Shown one piece after another: positions 1-5,266 of a stretch of DNA of 7,796 bases. The notes beneath the pieces are model-generated. The model saw only the letters and a program-made list of their open reading frames with translations. It had not been told where the DNA came from and did no database searches. The stretch is from Planctomycetota bacterium (GTDB lineage Bacteria; Planctomycetota; Phycisphaerae; FEN-1346), in NCBI GenBank assembly GCA_026386995.1, contig JAPLMO010000391.1:1-7796 (forward strand), given 5' to 3'. A program made the translations under genes and the position numbers. The number at the start of each line of letters is the position of its first letter. Position 1 is the first letter of the stretch.

Positions 1-512
1 TCCCGGGCAATGTCTGTATAGATAATCGCGGCCAACGGCAGGCCCGCGACCGACGCCGCCATTTCCGGCGCCGTCCGGGCGGTTTCCTCTTGCCAGCCCG
101 CGACGGCCACGCGGCCGCCCTTGGCATCCAGGCCGAGCGCCACGCGGCCGGGGAACTTCTTCGCCACCTCGGCCAGCCACTCCGGCTCGCGTGCGGCCCT
201 TGTGCCGAGGATCACCCGCGCAAGGCCCAGGTCCAGCAGGTTCGTAGCGGCCTCCGTGGTGCGGATGCCGCCGCCCATCTCGACCGACATCCGGACGGAG
301 CCGAGGATCGCGCGGATCGTCGCAAGGTTCTTCGGCTCGCCCTCGCGGGCGCCGTCCAGATCAACCACGTGCAGCCACGTGGCCCCGGCCGCCTCGAACC
401 GCCGCGCCACGGCCACGGGATCCTCGTCGAAAACCGTCTCCTGCTTGTAATCGCCCTGCCGAAGGCGCACGCAACGGCCGCCTATCAGGTCAATCGCCGG
501 CAGAATGATCAT
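1..512 (-). CDS. hisA: HisA, ProFAR isomerase (partial, C-terminus beyond left edge)
   Basis: 1-(5-phosphoribosyl)-5-[(5-phosphoribosylamino)methylideneamino]imidazole-4-carboxamide isomerase, the cytoplasmic (beta-alpha)8-barrel enzyme that opens the ribose ring of ProFAR in histidine synthesis. The 170 visible residues start MIILPAIDLIGGRCVRLRQG and cover about two thirds of the usual ~240. The first family aspartate is D8 in PAIDL; the second catalytic aspartate, in LGLDAKGG, is D129; the phosphate-loop motif EMGGGIRT lies at 79-85; the conserved IIYTDIAR is the last visible stretch. The ATG start fits the family N-terminus and has a GAGG ribosome site (518-521) with a 5-nt spacer. It lies 89 bp downstream of hisH on the same strand, so the two are probably co-transcribed, with a structured spacer between them. 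No frame break is visible. The family call is secure; only the 3' end is unseen. Confidence 0.96.
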   Translation of the reverse strand, partial: MIILPAIDLIGGRCVRLRQGDYKQETVFDEDPVAVARRFEAAGATWLHVVDLDGAREGEPKNLATIRAILGSVRMSVEMGGGIRTTEAATNLLDLGLARVILGTRAAREPEWLAEVAKKFPGRVALGLDAKGGRVAVAGWQEETARTAPEMAASVAGLPLAAIIYTDIAR

Positions 513-534
513 CGGCGCCTCGTGCCCACGGCAA

Positions 535-617
535 CCCCCTGCTTCCGCAGGGGGCTAGTAACAACGCACTAGCCTCAGGCTTTAACTCGCAGCCTTGTGC
601 GTTACGTCCGCGTAACG
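535..617. repeat. Stack of four overlapping hairpins between hisH and hisA
   Basis: Four inverted repeats are packed into the hisH-hisA spacer. H1 is an 8-bp perfect stem, 535-542 with 547-554, loop TTCC. H2 is a 6-bp stem, 554-559 with 568-573. H3 pairs AACGCAC (563-569) with GTGCGTT (597-603), with an inner 5-bp stem 577-581/591-595. H4 is a 7-bp stem, 600-606 with 611-617, that encloses the hisH stop codon. H2 and H3 share bases, as do H3 and H4, so they cannot all form together. There is no T-run after H1 on either strand, so this is not a classical intrinsic terminator. It may be an interspersed repeat unit or an RNA structure acting between the two genes. Confidence 0.7.
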
Positions 618-1309
618 AAGTTCTCGAGCAGCGCCAGGCCCGCCGCCTGGCTCTTCTCCGGGTGAAACTGCGTCGCGTAAATGTTGCCGCAGGCAATAGC
701 GCTCGTGAACCAGCCGCCGTACTCCGTGCGGCCGACCGTGACAGCCTCATCCGCGGGGCTCGCATAATAGGAGTGGGCGAAGTAAAAGTAAACACCTTCT
801 TTGGGCATCCCGTCCAGGAGCCGCGTCGGCCGCGCGGCCACCACCTGGTTCCACCCCATGTGCGGGACCTTCAGGCCAGCGGCCGTCACCTGCGGGCTGA
901 AGCGGACCACCCTGCCCCGGACGAGGCCCAGACCTTTTTCGAGCGGCGCCAGCCCGCCGCACGCGCCCGAACCCGGCCCGCCGCAGGTGCCGCAGCACTC
1001 GGCGTCTGGCCCGGCCGCCACGGCGCCGCTGGCAACCTCTTCGCTCTCGTCGAAGAGCACCTGGAGCCCCAGGCAGATGCCCAGCAGCGGCCGGCCGCGC
1101 TCGCAGAACTCGCGGATCGGCTCCACAAGGCGGCGTTTGCGCAACGCCGCCATCGCGTCGCCGAACGCGCCGACACCCGGAACGACCAGACGCTCGGCCT
1201 TCGCGACCGCTTCGGGCTTGTCGGAGACCTCCGCGGCGTGCCCGATCCTCTCAAACGCCTTCTGGACGCTGCGGAGGTTGCCCATTTCGTAATCGACGAT
1301 CACAATCAC
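602..1309 (-). CDS. hisH: HisH, glutaminase subunit of imidazole glycerol phosphate synthase, with Cys-rich insertion
   Basis: Class I glutamine amidotransferase that releases ammonia from glutamine and passes it to HisF, which makes imidazole glycerol phosphate and AICAR; cytoplasmic. The 235-residue protein opens MIVIVDYEMGNLRSVQKAFE. The oxyanion loop VPGVGAFGDAM is at 43-53, the nucleophile is C79 in GICLG, PHMGWN lies at 149-154, and the H216/E218 pair sits in QFHPEKS, so the catalytic triad is complete. The start is GTG; an internal GTG two codons later is less likely. A weak AAAGG site lies 11 nt upstream. Family members are usually about 200-215 residues. The excess is a Gly/Ala/Cys-rich insertion at about 92-119 with cysteines at 105, 106, 109 and 117, placed between the nucleophile helix and the GLGLVRG strand. 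It is followed by hisA on the same strand. Confidence 0.95.
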   Translation of the reverse strand: MIVIVDYEMGNLRSVQKAFERIGHAAEVSDKPEAVAKAERLVVPGVGAFGDAMAALRKRRLVEPIREFCERGRPLLGICLGLQVLFDESEEVASGAVAAGPDAECCGTCGGPGSGACGGLAPLEKGLGLVRGRVVRFSPQVTAAGLKVPHMGWNQVVAARPTRLLDGMPKEGVYFYFAHSYYASPADEAVTVGRTEYGGWFTSAIACGNIYATQFHPEKSQAAGLALLENFVTRT

Positions 1310-1364
1310 GGGAATCTCGGCCTTTGCATGTACCCTGCCCGCGTTGCCGCTTTCGGACCCTAGT

Positions 1365-1517
1365 GTAGTGTTTCAGAATTATCGCACATTATGGTATCGG
1401 GTGCCACGGCTGCGCTGTTTGCAGCCGTGCTCTGCGTCGAACGGCGGCACGGCTGCAAACAGCGCAGCCGTGGCACCCGGTCGCCCGGGATAAGATATCA
1501 TCTGAGTGAAACACTAC
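1365..1517. repeat. Outer 11-bp inverted ends enclosing repeat copy A
   Basis: GTAGTGTTTCA at 1365-1375 is the exact reverse complement of TGAAACACTAC at 1507-1517. The two ends lie roughly symmetrically around the long inverted repeat at 1398-1479: 22 bp on the left and 27 bp on the right. The symmetry suggests a larger palindromic unit of about 153 bp, or an older element into which the core was inserted. Neither end is found around the other two core copies in this window. Confidence 0.6.
1398..1479. repeat. Long perfect inverted repeat, GGGTGCCACGGCTG family, copy A
   Basis: Two perfectly complementary 33-bp arms (1398-1430 and 1447-1479) flank a 16-bp spacer. The arm starts CGGGTGCCACGGCTGCGC and ends GCAGCCGTGC. 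The same family recurs at 6303-6382 and 7594-7673, always with a 16-bp spacer, although the spacer sequence here differs from the other two. There is no T-run, so it is not a typical terminator, though transcription through it would give a very stable hairpin. It is non-coding: open frames across it are a by-product of its composition. Confidence 0.95.
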
Positions 1518-1527
1518 CTTCGCGCGT

Positions 1528-1570
1528 CCGGTTCTACAAACCGGCGGGCACAGCCGATGGCGGCTGTGCC
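1528..1570. repeat. Two adjacent short hairpins
   Basis: CCGGTT (1528-1533) pairs with AACCGG (1539-1544) across a 5-nt loop. Two bases later GGCACAGCCG (1547-1556) pairs perfectly with CGGCTGTGCC (1561-1570) across the 4-nt loop ATGG. The second hairpin shares the GGC-AC-GGCTG style of the long repeats but is not a clear copy of them. Neither is followed by a T-run. Confidence 0.65.
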
Positions 1571-1664
1571 TCGCGCCAGGACAACTATTTTACGCTCCCG
1601 GCCCTGCTACGCCGAGACCACTACGCGCGGCGGGTCGGGATGGTCTGTCGTCCAATTGCCGTTC

Positions 1665-1743
1665 ATGTAGGGTGGGTGCTCTGCACCCACCATTTTCACG
1701 CGAGAAAAACAGCATTGGTGGGTGCAAAGCACCCACCCTACAT
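1665..1743. repeat. Long inverted repeat of a second family (GGGTGGGTGC / GCACCCACCC)
   Basis: Arms of 28 bp (1665-1692 and 1716-1743) are reverse complements with one mismatch and enclose a 23-bp AT-richer spacer. Each arm is itself a hairpin: in the left arm GGTGGGTGC pairs with GCACCCACC across TCT, and in the right arm the same stem encloses AAA. The unit can therefore form one long hairpin or two small ones. The sequence is unrelated to the GGGTGCCACGGCTG family at 1398-1479. It lies in the gap upstream of hisH and downstream of the OmpA-like gene. Confidence 0.93.
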
Positions 1744-1805
1744 ATTGGGCAACAGGCCTAGGCGACCCGCCGCGCCAACATCACGTCAAGTCGCTCAGAT
1801 GCGCG

Positions 1806-2519
1806 TCAGGGATAAACGACGATGACGACGCGCCGGTTCTTCGCGCGGCCGGCGGGCGTGTCGTTCGACGCCACGGGCTTATAGAACGAGAAGCCTGCGG
1901 CGTAGGCCCGCTTCGGGTCGATCCCCTTGGAGGTCATGTACCGCAGGACCTCCATAGACCGGTTGCAGGAGAGTTCCCAGTTGTCGTCCCACACGTTCTT
2001 AGTCTTCTTGATGGGCTGGTTGTCGCAGTGCCCCTCGACGCGGATCTTGTCGCCCGCGTAATCCTTGTTCAGGACCGCCACGATCTTGCCGAGGACCTGC
2101 TTGGAACTGGCTTTCAGCACATCCTTGCCGGGATCGAAAAGGATGGCCTGCGGCAGGGTGATGTGGGTCTCCGAGCCGATCTGGGCGGTCTCGACGCCTT
2201 CGCCGAACTCGGGCTTGGCGCGCGTCCCTTTGCCCGCCCCCGCCGGCTGGCCGGCCTTGGCCGCCTGCGCTGCGCGGGCCTTGTCCAGGTCGGCCGCCAG
2301 CGCCTGGTTCTGCGCCTTCACGGTGTCCATCTGGGCCTGGAGGTCGGCGTTGACGCCCTGTATTTCCTGGATTTGTTTCTTCAGCGCCAGGTTCTGCTCC
2401 TCCATTTGCTGCTGGCCGCAGCCGACCGCCATTGCGGCAGCCAGACCGATCACCGCCACCACCGCCACGCGGCCCAGCCTCCGGCCAAACCCCAAACTCC
2501 ACTTCGCACTTCGTTGCAT
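1806..2519 (-). CDS. OmpA/MotB-domain lipoprotein with coiled coil
   Basis: A predicted outer-membrane lipoprotein of 237 residues that binds peptidoglycan. Residues 1-33 form a lipoprotein signal peptide with basic residues, a hydrophobic core VAVVAVIGLAAAMAV and a lipobox AVGC (C34). Residues about 38-85 are a Gln/Leu/Ala-rich coiled coil (ALKKQIQEIQ..ADLQAQMDTV). An Ala/Gly/Lys linker follows, then an OmpA C-terminal domain from about 112 to the end with EGHCDNQPI (162-170), NWELSCNRS (180-188) and GRAKNRRVVIVV (224-235). The NWELS wording resembles MotB more than OmpA. The start at 2519 has AGGAG (2526-2530) 6 nt upstream; the frame stays open further upstream only as an antisense shadow of the neighbouring gene. 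C165 and C185 replace usual non-Cys positions. It lies 92 bp downstream of the prepilin peptidase gene, possibly co-transcribed. The partner is unknown; the family call is firm. Confidence 0.9.
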   Translation of the reverse strand: MQRSAKWSLGFGRRLGRVAVVAVIGLAAAMAVGCGQQQMEEQNLALKKQIQEIQGVNADLQAQMDTVKAQNQALAADLDKARAAQAAKAGQPAGAGKGTRAKPEFGEGVETAQIGSETHITLPQAILFDPGKDVLKASSKQVLGKIVAVLNKDYAGDKIRVEGHCDNQPIKKTKNVWDDNWELSCNRSMEVLRYMTSKGIDPKRAYAAGFSFYKPVASNDTPAGRAKNRRVVIVVYP

Positions 2520-2611
2520 CGCCGACTCCTTTCTGTTACGACGTCGCTTCGGACAGTATCTTGATCGGGCACGAACCGCGCCTCTCGGGTCGCGGCTGAT
2601 CATCGTATTTG

Positions 2612-3805
2612 TCACCCGACTATTGCACTCCACAGCGCCTCGACGCCCGGTTGAAAATACCCTATGGCGTAATCCTGAACGAGCATCACCAACCCGGCCG
2701 CCATGCCCAGGAACGGGCCGTATGGCACCTCGCGGCTGTCGTCCGGCGCGGTCGTCTCCGGCGCCGACTCCTCGCCGAGCGTTAGCCGCTGGTCCTCTTC
2801 CCGCCTCAGGAAGAGGACACTCGCGCCGAACGCCACCAGGCCGGCCAGCAGCATCAGCCGCGGCCCCATGCTCCACCCCCCCCGGGCCACCACTGCCGCG
2901 GCCGCAAAGAGCGCGAACCCGGCCACTGTCGCCAGAAACGTCCCGCGGCACACCTGCGGCGGGGCCGGCTCTTCCTCCTCGGACTCTTCGGCCTGCGTCC
3001 GCTTCCTCGCCCGCAGCGCCTGCCACAGGCCGTATGGCAATCCGAGGAACGGCGCGACCAGAAAGACAAGGACGGTCGCCTCCCAGCCCAGGCATCCGCC
3101 GATGGCGGCCATCAGGTACACGTCGCCTATGCCCATCGCCTCACGCTTGAAGGCAAGCGTTCCGAGGAACCGCGTCACGTTGATGACACCCCCCCCGACC
3201 GCCGCCCCCACCAGGCCCAGCACAACGGCGTCGGTCCGCTCCCACCCCGTCCAGCGAGGCACAAGGTGGTCGTACGCGCCGACCGCCTGGACCTCCGGCC
3301 ACACCAGCGACGCCACCAAGCCGACCGCCAGCGCGAAGTTCGTGACCGAGGTGTAAATCTCCTTCCGCTCGTAGTCGATCACGCCCGACGCCAGCAGGGC
3401 CGACGCCAGCGCCATGTGCACAAGGTACACGCCGGCGTGGGCCGCCCCCTGACGCAGGCCAGCATGCTCCGGGCCGAACCACGCCCCCGCCTTGAAGTAC
3501 GCCAGCCAGTACCCGAACCAGATGAGGCCCGTCGCCAATTCCACCAGCATGTAGCGGGCCGAGAACTTCGCGCCGCACTTGCGGCACCGGCCGCCCAGAA
3601 TAAAGTAACTGGCGACCGGGATATTATCGTACCAGGCAATCGGGGCGCCGCAAGACGTGCAGTGCGACCCCGGCCAGACCAGGCTCTTACCGGCCGGCAA
3701 CCGGTAGATGCAGACGTTCAGGAAACTTCCGACGCACAGACCTAGCGCAAGGAAGAAGAACCCGAAGTGCCACGTTGAAAACAACTCCGAAAGAGTGCCG
3801 TCCAT
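2612..3805 (-). CDS. pilD: Type IV prepilin peptidase (PilD/GspO, A24 family), enlarged C-terminal region
   Basis: An inner-membrane aspartyl protease that cleaves the leader of type IV pilin and pseudopilin precursors and usually N-methylates them. From ATG 3805 it is 397 residues. The N-terminal domain has GSFLNVCIYRLP (26-37) and two CxxC pairs, C49/C52 and C74/C77, expected to bind zinc. Catalytic aspartates are D144 (SGVIDYERKEI) and D228 in the GxGD motif MGIGDVYLMAAIG. The usual IPD after the first aspartate is absent. About ten hydrophobic segments are visible. Between the helices after GxGD and the conserved VPYGPFLGMAAG (360-371) lie about 90 extra residues: an acidic linker (ESEEEEPAPPQ), two extra hydrophobic segments and a second acidic linker. 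A TTG at 3865 would add 20 unlike residues, so ATG 3805 is preferred despite a weak ribosome site. Two G8 runs (coding strand) lie inside the gene. No pilin genes are in view. Confidence 0.92.
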   Translation of the reverse strand: MDGTLSELFSTWHFGFFFLALGLCVGSFLNVCIYRLPAGKSLVWPGSHCTSCGAPIAWYDNIPVASYFILGGRCRKCGAKFSARYMLVELATGLIWFGYWLAYFKAGAWFGPEHAGLRQGAAHAGVYLVHMALASALLASGVIDYERKEIYTSVTNFALAVGLVASLVWPEVQAVGAYDHLVPRWTGWERTDAVVLGLVGAAVGGGVINVTRFLGTLAFKREAMGIGDVYLMAAIGGCLGWEATVLVFLVAPFLGLPYGLWQALRARKRTQAEESEEEEPAPPQVCRGTFLATVAGFALFAAAAVVARGGWSMGPRLMLLAGLVAFGASVLFLRREEDQRLTLGEESAPETTAPDDSREVPYGPFLGMAAGLVMLVQDYAIGYFQPGVEALWSAIVG

Positions 3806-3928
3806 TCGCCCGCCCGTCGTCTTGCCGTCCGGGGGGAATCTATCACTCCCCTGGGGGCGTTGCAAGGCAAAACGAGCGATGCCGACAACGAGGGTGCGCC
3901 TGAAAAAAGTGGCGTCGTGCCAGAGTCT

Positions 3929-4011
3929 GTCATTCTGAGCCGCCTTCAGGCGGCGAAGAATCTGGCCGCGGCAATTTCTACGGCGAGATTCTTCGCTGCG
4001 CTCAGAATGAC
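3929..4011. repeat. Interspersed inverted repeat, GTCATTCTGAGC..GAAGAATCT family
   Basis: The left half reads GTCATTCTGAGC (3929-3940), then GAAGAATCT (3955-3963). The right half reads AGATTCTTC (3986-3994), then GCTCAGAATGAC (4000-4011). The two halves are reverse complements, separated by a 22-bp centre. The left half carries an extra self-complementary piece, GCCGCCT-TC-AGGCGGC (3939-3954), absent from the right half. It fills most of the 257-bp gap between the HEPN gene and the prepilin peptidase gene; the rest of that gap shows no gene. The unit resembles widespread bacterial interspersed repeats seen in uncultured genomes, by memory only. Confidence 0.9.
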
Positions 4012-4062
4012 CCCAACGATGATCTTGCCACTTTATTTCGGCGTACCCGGCAACGACCGCCG

Positions 4063-4446
4063 TTAGCGCATGGACCCGGGCATGGCCTTGTGCACGGCTT
4101 CGAGGATCAGCGACGCCTTCTCGGCCGCTGCTCGGGCCTCCTCCGGTTTGACGCGGAGGTCCTGGCCATAGTCACCCGTCTGGCGGGTCCGCAAGAGCCA
4201 CGAAAAGGCCTCGCCGAGTTCGGACGGCCAGCGGCCGGTGCGCACAAGGTCGCGATGCACGGCTGTGGCCAATGCGGTGTGTTTGGTAAATGTCTTGCCT
4301 TCCAGGGCAAAGAGTGCCGACGCCGCGTAAAACGCCGAGTAGTAGGCCCGAGACGCGGCGCCGTCAGGGTCGGTGGCAACGAGGGCCTCGGCCGAGGAGA
4401 ATGCCTTGAGCGCCCGATCCCAAAGCGAAGCAGCCTCCGCGTTCAC
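4063..4446 (-). CDS. HEPN-domain protein, partner of the adjacent MNT nucleotidyltransferase
   Basis: A 127-residue all-helical HEPN protein. The family-typical core is ASRAYYSAFYAASALFALEG (31-50), then KHTALATAVHRDLVRTGRWP, and a C-terminal RTRQTGDYG (86-94) that corresponds to the usual R..ADYG. The start is GTG, overlapping the stop of the upstream MNT gene by 4 nt (GTGA, 4443-4446), so translation is probably coupled. Paired HEPN/MNT genes often form a toxin-antitoxin-type module, the HEPN partner being an RNase in the studied cases. In the RX4HXY motif of those RNases a His is required; the aligned position here is Gly91 (R86, Y93 kept), so RNase activity is doubtful. It may instead belong to the non-RNase or accessory HEPN class. 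Family call good, function uncertain. Confidence 0.85.
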   Translation of the reverse strand: MNAEAASLWDRALKAFSSAEALVATDPDGAASRAYYSAFYAASALFALEGKTFTKHTALATAVHRDLVRTGRWPSELGEAFSWLLRTRQTGDYGQDLRVKPEEARAAAEKASLILEAVHKAMPGSMR

Positions 4447-4757
4447 AGCCGCACCCCCTCGCGCCGGGCGCTGCGGTAAATGGCGAATTCCTGCGCCTCA
4501 TAAGAATCCACGTCTGCCGGCCAGGCATCAATGAGCCTGTCCGTCTCCAGTTGCAGCGGATAGAGAGCGTGAATTATCGTTTCCAGGTCCCGCCCCAACT
4601 GCACCGGCCCCTTCAACAGCACCATGAGATCGATATCGCTCTCGGGCCCCGCCTGGCGTCGCGCCTCGGACCCAAAGAGCACCAGCCCCTTGAGGCGATC
4701 CGCAAAGGCCGCTTCAAGGCGACACCTGATCTGCTTGAGCAACTCGTTGGTCTCCAT
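4443..4757 (-). CDS. MNT-type minimal nucleotidyltransferase
   Basis: A 104-residue nucleotidyltransferase-fold protein of the MNT family (DNA polymerase beta-like superfamily). The signature is GSEARRQAGPESDIDLMV (29-46): the GS motif plus D41 and D43, which coordinate metal. A third acidic residue is probably D73 or D77 in ETDRLIDAW. The ATG at 4757 has GGAGG (4767-4771) with a 9-nt spacer. Its stop overlaps the GTG start of the HEPN gene. In characterised pairs the MNT protein transfers AMP to a tyrosine of the HEPN partner and neutralises it; this is known for some pairs and inferred here. It is divergent from waaA, across a 153-bp gap with no repeat. Confidence 0.88.
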   Translation of the reverse strand: METNELLKQIRCRLEAAFADRLKGLVLFGSEARRQAGPESDIDLMVLLKGPVQLGRDLETIIHALYPLQLETDRLIDAWPADVDSYEAQEFAIYRSARREGVRL

Positions 4758-4896
4758 GACGACTTTCCTCCGACCAGCGGCCTGCCATCAACGTCTCCCA
4801 TTCTCCCTGCCGCCCTGCCTCACGTCCACAGGAAATCGCAGATCCCGGGCCAAATCTCAGCACACAAGAACTCTCGCAAATCCAGCCCGCCCCTGA

Positions 4897-4902
4897 TAAT
4901 AT
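4897..4902 (+). promoter_or_regulatory. Candidate extended -10 box just before waaA
   Basis: TGATAATAT at 4894-4902 matches an extended -10 (TG, one base, then TAATAT). Transcription would start about 6-8 bases later, at or next to the waaA ATG (4911). No Shine-Dalgarno sequence is present in the preceding bases, so a leaderless or near-leaderless message is possible. No convincing -35 box was found. This is a single-site pattern match and weak on its own. Confidence 0.25.
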
Positions 4903-5069
4903 TCCCGCCTATGGAACGCAAGCCTTACAACCTGGGCTGGCTGGTGCTCCTGAACGCCTTCTACACGCTGGCGGCGCTCGTGGCATGGCCGGTGTACCTC
5001 TTTCTCCTGGCGACGCGCGGGAAGTACCGCCACAAGTGCTGGCAGCGGTGGGGGTTTGTGCCGAAGTTC

Positions 5070-5159
5070 GCGGCGTGTGCGCGGCAGGTCGGGAGACCCG
5101 CCGCGCAAACCCAGGAGGGCGGCAACGCGCCTCAGAATGACAAAAAGGGCGCCGGGCAG
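5070..5159 (+). repeat. Repeat-like in-frame insertion inside waaA
   Basis: These bases encode residues about 54-83 of the WaaA N-terminal part, absent from typical family members, which pass almost directly from the RWGFVP region to WVHAISVGE. The stretch contains an imperfect hairpin, GCGCGGC-A-GGTC / GACC-C-GCCGCGC (5079-5106, loop GGGA). Its left side matches 1625-1640 in the hisH upstream gap at 15 of 16 bases. It also contains CTCAGAATGAC (5131-5141), identical to the end of the interspersed repeat at 4001-4011. The insert keeps the reading frame. Chance matches of this length are possible in GC-rich DNA, so repeat origin is a likely but unproven reading. Confidence 0.55.
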
Positions 5160-5266
5160 CGATTCTGGGTCCACGCCATCAGCGTCGGTGAGGTCGAGGC
5201 CGCACGCACGTTCGTCCCGGCCCTGGCCGCCGCGAGATCGTTCTTTCGACCACCACAAAGACCGGC

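Larger units (their letters stand above)
1310..1805. other. 496-bp gene-free gap upstream of hisH, filled with inverted repeats
   Basis: No credible gene is seen here: the open frames are made of repeat arms. The gap holds a nested inverted repeat (1365-1517 around 1398-1479), two short hairpins (1528-1570) and a second long inverted repeat (1665-1743), all described separately. The hisHA promoter should lie within it. The only -10-like box noticed is GATAAT on the minus strand (1383-1378), about 70 bp before hisH and inside the outer repeat flank, without a convincing -35 box. The gap also separates hisH from the stop of the OmpA-like gene at 1806. Confidence 0.6.

Noticed and set aside
535..554. 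Intrinsic terminator after hisH
   Set aside because: The stem is strong but no T-run follows on the minus strand, and hisA lies directly downstream on the same strand.
1756..1763. GCCTAGGC palindrome as an operator
   Set aside because: An 8-bp palindrome is expected by chance in a window of this size and it has no partner site.
1391..1825. 144-residue plus-strand open frame starting in repeat copy A
   Set aside because: It is built from repeat arms (HGCKQRSRGTR type peptides that recur in each copy) and runs into the antisense of the OmpA-like gene; no ribosome site or known motif.
2561..2600. Weak GC-rich inverted repeat (CCGCG / CGCGG) between the prepilin peptidase and OmpA-like genes
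   Set aside because: Only 5 bp of outer stem with poor inner pairing and no T-run; too weak to call a terminator.
2520..3095. N-terminal extension of the OmpA-like frame back to 3095
   Set aside because: The extra residues are the out-of-frame shadow of the prepilin peptidase gene. ATG 2519 has a good ribosome site and is followed directly by a signal peptide.
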